From F23-B02 sp045599385 (GTDB taxonomy: Bacteria; Bacillota; Clostridia; Oscillospirales; Oscillospiraceae), in contig JAZRVW010000017.1 of NCBI GenBank assembly GCA_045599385.1, positions 1 through 13,500 of the forward strand: a DNA stretch of 13,500 nt, read 5' to 3'. Within the stretch, counting starts at the first letter, position 1. Each line of letters begins with the position of its first letter. Under the pieces are notes generated by a model that had not been told where the DNA came from, did not search any database, and saw nothing but the letters and a program-made list of their open reading frames with translations. The position numbers were made by a program, and so were the translations under genes. Of this stretch, positions 7,055-13,469 are shown piece after piece.

Positions 7055-8742
7055 TCAGGCTCTGCCTCCTTTACTGCGTCAGGGGCTTTGACAACAAAGC
7101 TTGCGCCCTTGCGTGTGTCACCCGCTTTAATAAAGGCAAGAAGCATCCAGCAGGACAGCAGGGAAGTGCCGCCGCGGGATACGAAGGGGAAGGTTACGCC
7201 GGTGAAGGGGAGAATGTCAACACTGCCGAAGACATTCAGCGCCATCTGCACCATGAACATGGTTGCGGTGGCACAGGCTGCGATGGAATAGTACGCGGAT
7301 CTGCCGTGGGCGGCATTGCGCACCGCGAAAAACGCCAGAGCAATAATTGCCAGCACAGCGCATATTGCGATAATGAGACCGAGCTCTTCACACAGCATAC
7401 CGAAAACAGTGTCGGCATTGGCGGAAAAGCCGCTTTCCTTCAGCCAGCCGTTTCCCGCGCCCTTGCCGAAAAGACCGCCCGAAGCACCTGCGGACAGAGC
7501 ATGGGACTGCTGATAACCGCGGTCATACACATCTTCCCAAACGTGTCCCCAGACGGAAAAACGCTGTTTGACATGGGGCTTGATTGTGAACATCAGAAAG
7601 CCTGCCATCGCGGCACCTGCTACCGCAAGCGCAACGGTGGCTATGGAGCCCGAACGCATGAAGGAAATTACAAGGAAGGTTATGAAGAAGATGAGTGCCG
7701 TGCCGAAGTCGCTCATGAGCGCAAGGAAAATTACGCACAGAGCAGAGAAGGCGATGAACACGAAAAGGTTCTTCGTACGGAAAAGACGCTCAAGGGTTTC
7801 AGCACCGACATAGATGAATGCAACCTTTACAAGCTCTGCGGGCTGAATGGACATTCCGCCGATGCTGAACCAAAGCTTTGCGCCGTACTTTTCCTCGCCG
7901 AACAGCATTGTAGCCGCAAGGAGTCCGAGGGCGATGAATGCTATGGGAAGGCGGAATTTCTTTGTTCTTTCAAGGTCTCTCAGCCAGCCGCCGAGAGCAA
8001 AGAAGGCAACTACACCCAGGAAAATCTGAATAATCTGAGTGAGCATTTCCTCGGGAACGGAGGAGGCAATGACGGACAGACCGAAGGTCGTAAGGAAGAA
8101 AGCAAGAAGCTCAACCTCAAAGCCCGTGCGCCTTATGCTGCGCATGGCGAAATAGCAGAACCACTCAAGGAGAATAAGCAGAACGAAGGCCAGCGAAATA
8201 CCGCCGAAAAATTCGTGCTCTGCGGTGAGGTAATGCTCAAGCAAAAGCACAACCTGCATGAGAGTAAGGTAGAAAAGCGTTACTGCAGGGTGAACCTGCC
8301 TCCAGAAGCTTTGGCGCTGTGCCTCGTTTTCGCTTTTCTGTGCCTCGGTGACGCTGCGGAAACGCAGACTTACGTTGCCGAAGGTGAGAATGTCATTATC
8401 ATTTACAACTGTGCCGAGGGCTCTGACTTTTTCCTTGTTTACGTAGACTCCGCCCTTGGAGAAAATGTCAAATATCTTCCAGATACCGCTGTCGCTGCGG
8501 ATAAGCACGGCATGGACGCGACTGACCTGCGGATTCATAAGCTTGACGTCGGCGGATTTTGAACGGCCTATGAGGTTTTCCCAGTGCTTTATTGCAACTG
8601 ATTTTCTGTCAGCATGGAGATAGCCCCAGGTTTCGTTGCGCGTTTTTCCGCTGAGCATTGAACGCACACATCGGAAAAGCACGATTATCGCAAGCAGAGG
8701 AAGCAAATATCTTAAAATTGTGAGAAATAACTGGTTGGTCAT
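7051..8742 (-). CDS. FHA-SEDS fusion: FtsW/RodA-family peptidoglycan polymerase with cytoplasmic FHA domain
   Basis: This protein has 563 residues. A leading membrane helix (about 8-26) is followed by an FHA domain (about 45-130) and then a SEDS core of about ten helices (about 150-540). FHA domains bind phosphothreonine; the key residues are present (Gly59-Arg60-Ser61, Ser74-Arg75-Val76-His77, Asn102). SEDS marks include GAKLWFSIGG (287-296) with QPAELVK (300-306), SDFGTA (344-349), GGLFGKGAGN (422-431), CEELG (451-455) and LPFTGVTFPFVSRGG (511-525). By alignment to EELG, Asp444 takes the place of the essential extracytoplasmic Asp of RodA. SEDS proteins polymerise glycan strands from lipid II together with a class B PBP, which is the next gene. 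The start ATG has GAGGAGT about 12 bases upstream, a rather long spacing; no better in-frame start exists. It is the first gene of the operon, behind a clear promoter. Confidence 0.93.
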   Translation of the reverse strand: MTNQLFLTILRYLLPLLAIIVLFRCVRSMLSGKTRNETWGYLHADRKSVAIKHWENLIGRSKSADVKLMNPQVSRVHAVLIRSDSGIWKIFDIFSKGGVYVNKEKVRALGTVVNDNDILTFGNVSLRFRSVTEAQKSENEAQRQSFWRQVHPAVTLFYLTLMQVVLLLEHYLTAEHEFFGGISLAFVLLILLEWFCYFAMRSIRRTGFEVELLAFFLTTFGLSVIASSVPEEMLTQIIQIFLGVVAFFALGGWLRDLERTKKFRLPIAFIALGLLAATMLFGEEKYGAKLWFSIGGMSIQPAELVKVAFIYVGAETLERLFRTKNLFVFIAFSALCVIFLALMSDFGTALIFFITFLVISFMRSGSIATVALAVAGAAMAGFLMFTIKPHVKQRFSVWGHVWEDVYDRGYQQSHALSAGASGGLFGKGAGNGWLKESGFSANADTVFGMLCEELGLIIAICAVLAIIALAFFAVRNAAHGRSAYYSIAACATATMFMVQMALNVFGSVDILPFTGVTFPFVSRGGTSLLSCWMLLAFIKAGDTRKGASFVVKAPDAVKEAEPE

Positions 8743-8776
8743 TTAAAGCGTTTCACTCCTCAAATATGTACCCTAA

Positions 8777-8805
8777 AGTATAACATTATTTATAATAATT
8801 TACAA
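8777..8805 (-). promoter_or_regulatory. Promoter of the FHA-SEDS operon
   Basis: On the minus strand, TTGTAA (8800-8805) and TATACT (8777-8782) are spaced by 17 bases. The predicted transcript would start near 8770, giving a leader of about 28 bases that contains the GAGGAGT ribosome site. Confidence 0.7.
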
Positions 8806-8846
8806 GCGAGCGGGGCTGAATTACAAAAGTTCACAGTTTGTTTGAA

Positions 8847-8886
8847 AATATTTTGGGGTAAAGGCGAATATTTTCGGTTAACGGTG
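8847..8886. repeat. Tandem 20-bp imperfect direct repeat in the divergent control region
   Basis: Two adjacent 20-base units (8847-8866 and 8867-8886) match at 16 of 20 positions, both beginning AATATTTT and both sharing GG, TAA and GG at the same offsets. The second unit ends directly against the -35 box of the upstream forward promoter. Because the unit begins with a near-palindrome, the same bases also give a 9-bp inverted repeat (8844-8852 with 8867-8875). A 20-bp period is close to two helical turns, as expected for side-by-side binding of a regulator. Confidence 0.65.
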
Positions 8887-8915
8887 TGGAAAAAATGAAC
8901 TGTATGGGATATAAT
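8887..8915 (+). promoter_or_regulatory. Upstream forward promoter for mrp (P1)
   Basis: TGGAAA (8887-8892) is followed after 17 bases by a perfect TATAAT (8910-8915). It lies about 100 bases before the Mrp start codon and abuts the tandem 20-bp repeat. Confidence 0.6.
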
Positions 8916-8935
8916 ACCATGTGATTATATGTGCT

Positions 8936-8956
8936 CCGTATTACTGGACAATACGG
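8936..8956. promoter_or_regulatory. Inverted repeat overlapping a -35 box, candidate operator
   Basis: CCGTATT (8936-8942) and its exact reverse complement AATACGG (8950-8956) flank seven bases that contain most of the P2 -35 box. The position suits a repressor site. I cannot assign it to a known regulator. Confidence 0.5.
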
Positions 8957-8973
8957 GCGTGTTGGTATATAAT
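8945..8973 (+). promoter_or_regulatory. Main forward promoter for the mrp operon (P2)
   Basis: TGGACA (8945-8950, one mismatch to consensus) and a perfect TATAAT (8968-8973) are spaced by exactly 17 bases. It is the best promoter match in the window. Transcription would start near 8980, about 37 bases before the start codon. Confidence 0.8.
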
Positions 8974-9016
8974 ACAATTTAGTGAAATAATTATTTATGA
9001 TAGATAGGAGAAAAAA

Positions 9017-9832
9017 ATGAGCGATTGTACCCATGATTGCGCCAATTGCGGTGAAAACTGCGAGGAGCGCGACCTGAGAGCTTACCTTAATCCTCAGGCA
9101 AGCGTAAAGAAAGTTATTGCCGTTGTATCCGGCAAGGGCGGTGTTGGCAAATCCCTCGTAACAAGCATGCTGGCAAGCGAAATGCAGCGCCGCGGCTACC
9201 AGTCTGCCGTCCTTGACGCAGACGTAACCGGCCCTTCCATTCCCAAGGCCTTCGGCATTCACCAGCACGCAAGAGGCACCGAGGACTGCCTTATCCCCGT
9301 TTACTCCGACAAGGGCACCCAGATAATGTCCATCAACCTCATTCTTGAGAATGAGACCGACCCTGTTGTATGGCGCGGTCCCGTTATCGCAGGTGTTGTT
9401 ACTCAGTTCTGGAGTGACGTTCTGTGGGATAATGTTGATTACATGTTTGTGGACATGCCTCCCGGAACCGGTGACGTTCCCCTTACCGTATTCCAGTCCC
9501 TGCCCGTTGACGGCATCATAATCGTAACCTCTCCCCAGGAGCTTGTTTCCATGATAGTTGCAAAGGCAGTAAACATGGCAGGCATGATGAACGTTCCCGT
9601 ACTCGGCATCGTTGAGAATATGTCCTACCTCAAGTGCCCCGACTGCGGCAAGGAGCTTGAGGTCTTCGGCTCCAGCAAGATTGCAAAGGTTGCAGAGGAA
9701 TACGGCATCAAGCATTTTGCGCGTATGCCCATCGACCCCGTCATTGCCACTATGGTTGACGCGGGCGAGATTGAAAGTGTAGATACCTCCGCTCTGAATG
9801 AGCTGGTTGACTTCATTGAAAAAGGAGAATAA
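9017..9832 (+). CDS. mrp: Mrp/NBP35-type Fe-S cluster carrier ATPase
   Basis: This 271-residue soluble protein belongs to the Mrp/ApbC/NBP35 branch of the MinD-like (SIMIBI) P-loop ATPases, which bind and deliver Fe-S clusters. The deviant Walker A is GKGGVGKS (39-46); switch residues DADVTGPSIP (67-76) and the Walker B region VDMPPGTGD (145-153) are typical. The cluster-binding CPDC pair (Cys207, Cys210) bridges the dimer in this family. The N-terminus carries a four-cysteine motif (Cys4, Cys8, Cys11, Cys15) like NBP35 and clostridial Mrp proteins, and it lacks the N-terminal MIP18/DUF59 domain common in proteobacterial Mrp. The start has AGGAG six bases upstream. It is followed after two bases by a NifX/ORP-family gene, so the two are certainly co-transcribed and probably work together on a metal cluster. 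Two forward promoters lie upstream. Confidence 0.95.
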   Translation: MSDCTHDCANCGENCEERDLRAYLNPQASVKKVIAVVSGKGGVGKSLVTSMLASEMQRRGYQSAVLDADVTGPSIPKAFGIHQHARGTEDCLIPVYSDKGTQIMSINLILENETDPVVWRGPVIAGVVTQFWSDVLWDNVDYMFVDMPPGTGDVPLTVFQSLPVDGIIIVTSPQELVSMIVAKAVNMAGMMNVPVLGIVENMSYLKCPDCGKELEVFGSSKIAKVAEEYGIKHFARMPIDPVIATMVDAGEIESVDTSALNELVDFIEKGE

Positions 9833-9834
9833 TT

Positions 9835-10275
9835 ATGGTTATAGCAGTAGCATATGATAACGGCGAAATCAATGAGCATTTCGGCCACGCAGAGATGTTT
9901 GCAATTTACGAAACCAATGCTGACGACAGCGCAATCGTTTCCAAGCGTCTTGTTGAGGTAAAGGAAAGCGGTCATCAGGCAGTTGCAGACCTTATGCATG
10001 AGAACAACGTTGACGTTGTCATCGTCGGCCACATCGGCGAAGGCGGACGCAGCGCTCTTACCGAGTACGGCATTGTTGCATTTGCAGGCTTCTGCGGCAA
10101 CTCCGATGACGCGGCAGAGCTTATGATGATGGGTCAGCTGCCCTTCCTCACCGACGAAGGTAACTGCTCCGGCGGCTGCGGTGGCTGCGGCGGCTGCGGC
10201 GGTCACGATGACGGCGGCTCCTGCGGCTGCGGCGGTCATGAAGATGGCGGTTCCTGCGGCTGCGGTTGCCACTAA
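9835..10275 (+). CDS. NifX/ORP-family protein with a Cys/His-rich metal-binding tail
   Basis: This protein has 146 residues. Residues 1-108 are a dinitrogenase iron-molybdenum cofactor biosynthesis (PF02579-type) domain: it begins MVIAVAYDNG, has the family EHFGHAEMF segment (14-22) and a DVVIVGHIGEGG core (60-71), with Cys87 in GFCG. Relatives bind Fe-Mo or Mo-Cu clusters (NifX, NifY, ORP). No nitrogenase gene is visible. Residues 110-146 form a glycine-rich tail with nine cysteines and three histidines, built from short GGC units and then two near-identical 11-residue units of the form GGHxDGGSCGC. The tail probably binds metal ions or clusters, though this is inferred only from composition. 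AAAGGAG lies seven bases before the start, within the end of mrp, so the two are translationally linked. Mrp fused to an ORP domain is known in Desulfovibrio (MrpORP); here the two parts are separate genes. Confidence 0.92.
   Translation: MVIAVAYDNGEINEHFGHAEMFAIYETNADDSAIVSKRLVEVKESGHQAVADLMHENNVDVVIVGHIGEGGRSALTEYGIVAFAGFCGNSDDAAELMMMGQLPFLTDEGNCSGGCGGCGGCGGHDDGGSCGCGGHEDGGSCGCGCH
10171..10263 (+). repeat. In-frame tandem repeats coding the Cys/His tail
   Basis: Three 9-base units (10171-10197), each coding Gly-Gly-Cys, are followed by two 33-base units (10198-10230 and 10231-10263), each coding 11 residues. The 33-base units differ mainly at third codon positions, so the amino-acid sequence appears to be the conserved property. 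Confidence 0.85.
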
Positions 10276-10289
10276 ACATTATAAAACAT

Positions 10290-10321
10290 AAAGCAGCATG
10301 ATTATATCATGCTGCTTTTTT
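10290..10321 (+). terminator. Intrinsic terminator between the mrp operon and the GH3 gene
   Basis: A perfect 13-bp stem (10290-10302 with 10306-10318) has a 3-base loop and continues into a run of six T. It lies 14 bases after the NifX-family stop and only about 10 bases before the next start codon. Confidence 0.88.
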
Positions 10322-10330
10322 AGAGAAAAA

Positions 10331-11446
10331 ATGAAGAAAATTCTGCTTGCCATACTGACAATCGGATTGCTCGGACTTATGAGCATCTTTATATTTGCTG
10401 CAGACAAATCAGCTGCACCTGAGCCCGACGGCAGCCACGAAGCCGCAATATGCGCAGAGGATATTCTTGCGGATATGAGCCTTGAGGAAAAGGCGGCACA
10501 GCTTCTTTTGGTTAGCTGTCACTCACGCGGAAGCGCGGAGGCCGCAGCGGAATTCGGTGTTGGCGGTCTTTGTATCTACGGCTTTGAATTTGAGGGAAAA
10601 TCTGCGGACGAGGTTATTGAAATGACCGCGCATTTGCAGGAGCTTTCCGATTTCCCGCTGATTATTTCAACGGACGAGGAGGGCGGTACCGTTCACCGCA
10701 TAAGCAGCAATCCGCAGCTTTACTTCGAGACCTTCCGTTCACCCGGAGAGCTTCGCAGAGCAAACGGATTAACCTCGGCGGCAATAGACACGCGGTCAAA
10801 ATGCGTGCTTATGCAAAAGCTGGGACTAAACGTAAACCTTGCGCCTGTGTGCGATGTGCCGCTGAAGGAAAGCGACTATATTTCCGGCCGCTGCTTCAGC
10901 ATGGACTGCGCGGAGTGCGCAGAATATATCTCCGCAGTAGTTTCCGCCATGGAGAGCTATAAAATGGGCAGCGTTCTCAAGCATTTTCCGGGCTACGGCG
11001 GAAGCACCGACACGCATTACGGAATATCCTATGACTACCGTCCGTATTCCGATTTTTTAAACGGCGACCTGCTGCCGTTTATAGCGGGAATTGAGGCCGG
11101 TGCTGACGCGGTCATGGTGAGCCACAACATAGTGGTTTGCATAGATAAGAATTACCCTGCTTCGCTGTCATCTGAAATGCACCGCATTCTACGTGAAGAC
11201 CTGGGCTTCGACGGTGTAATAATCACCGATGATCTTGCAATGGGCGCAATACTTAATTTTGCAAAAGGCAAAAGTATGGCGGTTCAGGCCATCATTGCCG
11301 GCAACGACATGATATGCTGCAGCGATTTTGAGGAAAGTGTCAATGCGATTGTCGCAGCAGTTAAGGACGGTACTATCACGGAGGAACGCATTAATGAATC
11401 CGTTCTCCGCGTACTGAATTGGAAAATTGAACTCGGATTGATATGA
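10331..11446 (+). CDS. Secreted or membrane-anchored GH3 beta-N-acetylhexosaminidase (NagZ-like)
   Basis: This protein has 371 residues from ATG 10331, where a signal/anchor sequence begins (MKKILLAI, hydrophobic to about residue 23). An upstream in-frame ATG at 10298 is rejected because it lies inside the terminator stem and would put 11 extra residues before the signal. The family-3 catalytic barrel is clear: STDEEGG (113-119), KHFPGYGG (217-224), the Asp227-Thr-His229 dyad used as general acid/base by NagZ enzymes, and TDDLAMGA (299-306) with Asp300 as likely nucleophile. Such enzymes remove terminal GlcNAc from muropeptides or other glycans; the signal sequence places it outside the membrane, as in Bacillus NagZ. 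The ribosome site (AGAGAA) is weak. No promoter is evident between the preceding terminator and the start, so expression may depend on readthrough. Confidence 0.9.
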   Translation: MKKILLAILTIGLLGLMSIFIFAADKSAAPEPDGSHEAAICAEDILADMSLEEKAAQLLLVSCHSRGSAEAAAEFGVGGLCIYGFEFEGKSADEVIEMTAHLQELSDFPLIISTDEEGGTVHRISSNPQLYFETFRSPGELRRANGLTSAAIDTRSKCVLMQKLGLNVNLAPVCDVPLKESDYISGRCFSMDCAECAEYISAVVSAMESYKMGSVLKHFPGYGGSTDTHYGISYDYRPYSDFLNGDLLPFIAGIEAGADAVMVSHNIVVCIDKNYPASLSSEMHRILREDLGFDGVIITDDLAMGAILNFAKGKSMAVQAIIAGNDMICCSDFEESVNAIVAAVKDGTITEERINESVLRVLNWKIELGLI

Positions 11447-11475
11447 AAAAGCCGCCCATATAGAGCGGCTTTTTT
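11446..11475. terminator. Bidirectional terminator between GH3 and SGNH genes
   Basis: A GC core stem (11450-11455 with 11465-11470) is extended by four A-T pairs (11446-11449 with 11471-11474), with a 9-base loop. Having A-runs on one side and T-runs on the other, it works on both strands and serves the two convergent genes. Confidence 0.85.
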
Positions 11476-11483
11476 GCTATTCA

Positions 11484-12269
11484 TTACTGAAATACAACTG
11501 CGTGATTCATAATCCAGTTTGCCCATTCAACATACTGGGCGCCGGGGACATGGAGACCGTCGGGGGAAAGATTGGGGTTGAGTGCTTTGCCGGTGCCGTC
11601 GTCAAACAGAGGATTGACGTCAAGATAGAAAATCTTTTCATTGTCGGCATAGTGGGAAATCAGCTCGTTATACTTGTCAATGCGCTCATTGTTTACACCG
11701 AAGGTATTGTAGCCTGCGGTTACACGCAGATTTGCCTCAATGATGATGAGTGCATCGGGCTGCGCGCTCTCAATCTTCTCAAGGAGAGAGCCGAAGCGGG
11801 AGGCAATGGTGTCAATATCGCCGCCGATGTCGTTTATGCCGAGCATGATATAGATTTTGCCGAACTGCTTTGCGGCAAGAAGGGAATCGAGAGTGACGGT
11901 GCCAACGCCGTCAACACTTACGGCCTCATAGAAAGCACCCGTAACACCCATGCCGACACTACAGAAATAGGTAGCACCGGGAATGTCCGCGCAAAGTCTC
12001 ATGCCTTCGGTTCGGGAGTCACCGATGATAAGAGCGTCATCGAAATATCCCTCAGGAGCCATGGTGAAGGTGGGGGTAGGCACGGGAGGCTCGGTCTCAA
12101 CGGGCTCTGAGCTGTCATCGCTGCCGAAAATGCCGCCGAGGAAGGAGCTGTCTTCATCGGAACCGTCGGAGCTTCCGCTTCCGTCAAATGCCTTGGTTAC
12201 AAGAAGTGCTATTACAATAAGAACAGCAATAATAACTACAAGAATAATACCTAAACGTTTTTTGCGCAT
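11484..12269 (-). CDS. Membrane-anchored SGNH/GDSL-family hydrolase
   Basis: This protein has 261 residues. A basic start (MRKKR) and a membrane helix (about 7-24) are followed by a Ser/Asp/Gly-rich linker (29-54), a Pro/Thr stretch (59-71) and an SGNH hydrolase domain (about 75-258). Motifs are visible: block I GDSR (83-86, Ser85 nucleophile), a block II Gly near SVGMG (104-108), block III GIND (144-147, Asn146) and block V SPDGLH (235-240, Asp237 and His240). SGNH enzymes are esterases, lipases or carbohydrate O-acetyl esterases; an extracytoplasmic position beside other wall genes fits O-deacetylation of a glycan, but the substrate is inferred. The start has GGAGG seven bases upstream. It follows the EEP-fold gene after 75 bases that contain a hairpin, so the two may be partly co-transcribed. 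Confidence 0.9.
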   Translation of the reverse strand: MRKKRLGIILVVIIAVLIVIALLVTKAFDGSGSSDGSDEDSSFLGGIFGSDDSSEPVETEPPVPTPTFTMAPEGYFDDALIIGDSRTEGMRLCADIPGATYFCSVGMGVTGAFYEAVSVDGVGTVTLDSLLAAKQFGKIYIMLGINDIGGDIDTIASRFGSLLEKIESAQPDALIIIEANLRVTAGYNTFGVNNERIDKYNELISHYADNEKIFYLDVNPLFDDGTGKALNPNLSPDGLHVPGAQYVEWANWIMNHAVVFQ

Positions 12270-12303
12270 TTTTCCGCCTCCGGATAAGAGAAAAGATAAT
12301 AAT

Positions 12304-12330
12304 GCGGCACTTCGTTACGCGAAGTGCCGC
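12304..12330 (-). terminator. Hairpin between the EEP-fold gene and the SGNH gene
   Basis: A perfect 11-bp GC-rich stem (12304-12314 with 12320-12330) has a 5-base loop, 14 bases beyond the EEP-fold stop. The T tract on the minus strand is weak and interrupted, so it may act as a partial terminator or an mRNA-stabilising hairpin rather than a full stop. Confidence 0.6.
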
Positions 12331-12344
12331 GTAAGTTTTAATAA

Positions 12345-13409
12345 TCAGTTGAGAACAACCTGCAGCTTAACGGGGTTGTGGTCAGAATTAACGAAGCCCT
12401 CGTCAAGAGTATCAACGGAAACAAGCTTCACATTTGGTGAGAGGATAAATCCGTCAATTACATAGTACTGGGTGTTTTCTGTATCCTCGGGGTCGTAAGG
12501 CTGATTCAGCAGACGGCAGGTGGGAACAGAGGTGTCATAAGCGAACTTCCAGCCCTGACGGAAGTTTTCGCTGTAAAGAATGCCGGGCTCCCAAAGGTCA
12601 GCGTGCTCGTTTGGATATTTATTAAGTGCTCCGGGGAATACCTGGTTGAAGTCACCGCCGGCAATAACATAGTTGCCTTTTTTGTATTCGCTGTAGATAA
12701 ATTCGCGCAGCTGCTTGGTTTGGGCAATCTTGCCTTCGCCGTTGTCATAGGCTTCAAGATGGAGATTGACTAAAACAAGGTATTTATCGCTGTCCTCAAT
12801 GGGAATATAGCTTACCAGCAGGCAGCGCTTGAGGTTTGCGGTGCTGAGAGGCCAGCTGAACGGGCAGGGCAGGGAAATGCGCTCTGCCTTTGCAATGTCA
12901 AATACGGTGGTGGTCATCAGACCTGCGTTTACCTTGCCGATGGGAGGCAGAGGATAGGGAACGAAGGGGCAGGAGTGATTAAGCGCGTAGGTGGTGTTGT
13001 AAATGCCGAGATATTCCCGCTCATCAATGCCGTATGTACGGGCAGAGTCACTGTCAACCTCCTGAAGCATATAAATGTCAGCCTTGTTCTCTTCGGAGTA
13101 CAGTGTGTTGTAAATGCCGAGAAGAGATGCGTTGACGGTGTCCTGGTCGGCAGCCGCAACCTCGGTGCCGCCGTCCATAAAGAAGTCGGAATCCTTTCCG
13201 AGACCTGCATAGCCGATGTTCCAGCTGATGATATTGACCGTCTGACCTTCCTGGAGAACCGTGCTCTCAAGGTCCTCATTGACGGTAATCTTTGCTTCGG
13301 ACACATCGGAAGGTTTGTACTCATTGACGCTCAGCCAGATGATAACACCTGCGGCTGCCAGAAGAATAATTCCTAATACAATAAGCAGAATTTTCAATAC
13401 TTTTTTCAT
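12345..13409 (-). CDS. Membrane-anchored endonuclease/exonuclease/phosphatase (EEP) family protein
   Basis: This protein has 354 residues. A single membrane segment (about 5-27) anchors an extracytoplasmic EEP domain (about 55-353), the Mg-dependent fold of DNase I, exonuclease III and sphingomyelinase. Conserved residues can be placed in order: Asn64 (SWNIGY), Glu117 (LQEVD), His217 (NLHLEAY), Asp253 and Asn255 (GGDFNQ), Asp319 and the closing SDHNPV (342-347) with Asp343 and His344. All expected metal and catalytic positions are present, so it should be active as a phosphodiesterase or phosphatase; whether the substrate is DNA, a lipid head group or another phosphodiester is not visible. 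The start has GAGGTGA seven bases upstream. It heads the minus-strand unit that continues to the SGNH hydrolase. Confidence 0.88.
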   Translation of the reverse strand: MKKVLKILLIVLGIILLAAAGVIIWLSVNEYKPSDVSEAKITVNEDLESTVLQEGQTVNIISWNIGYAGLGKDSDFFMDGGTEVAAADQDTVNASLLGIYNTLYSEENKADIYMLQEVDSDSARTYGIDEREYLGIYNTTYALNHSCPFVPYPLPPIGKVNAGLMTTTVFDIAKAERISLPCPFSWPLSTANLKRCLLVSYIPIEDSDKYLVLVNLHLEAYDNGEGKIAQTKQLREFIYSEYKKGNYVIAGGDFNQVFPGALNKYPNEHADLWEPGILYSENFRQGWKFAYDTSVPTCRLLNQPYDPEDTENTQYYVIDGFILSPNVKLVSVDTLDEGFVNSDHNPVKLQVVLN

Positions 13410-13440
13410 GGGCTTTTCACCTCATATCTACTTTGAAATA

Positions 13441-13469
13441 ATATTATCACACAGGGAGTATGTATTCAA
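13441..13469 (-). promoter_or_regulatory. Candidate promoter of the EEP-fold gene
   Basis: On the minus strand, TTGAAT (13464-13469) precedes TAATAT (13441-13446) by 17 bases; an alternative -10, GATAAT with an upstream TG (13443-13448), has a 15-base spacer. The -35 lies in a 7-bp inverted repeat (13463-13469 with 13476-13482) that could be an operator. The match is moderate. Confidence 0.4.

Noticed and set aside
7030..8562. Long 510-residue plus-strand open frame
   Set aside because: It is antisense to the FHA-SEDS gene, whose motifs and operon context are unmistakable. Its product is charged and Cys-rich without domain features, and no suitable promoter or ribosome site precedes it.
8831..9715. 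294-residue minus-strand open frame covering the promoter region and mrp
   Set aside because: It runs through two strong forward promoters and is antisense to mrp; the product has no recognisable domain.
9625..10272. 215-residue minus-strand open frame rich in Ala and Thr
   Set aside because: It is the complement of the Gly/Cys repeat codons of the NifX-family tail; GGC repeats read backwards as Ala codons.
10981..11019. KHFPGYGG instead of the KHFPGHG seen in many NagZ enzymes
   Set aside because: The Tyr form is common in clostridial members of the family and the catalytic Asp-Thr-His follows intact, so it is not a sign of inactivity.
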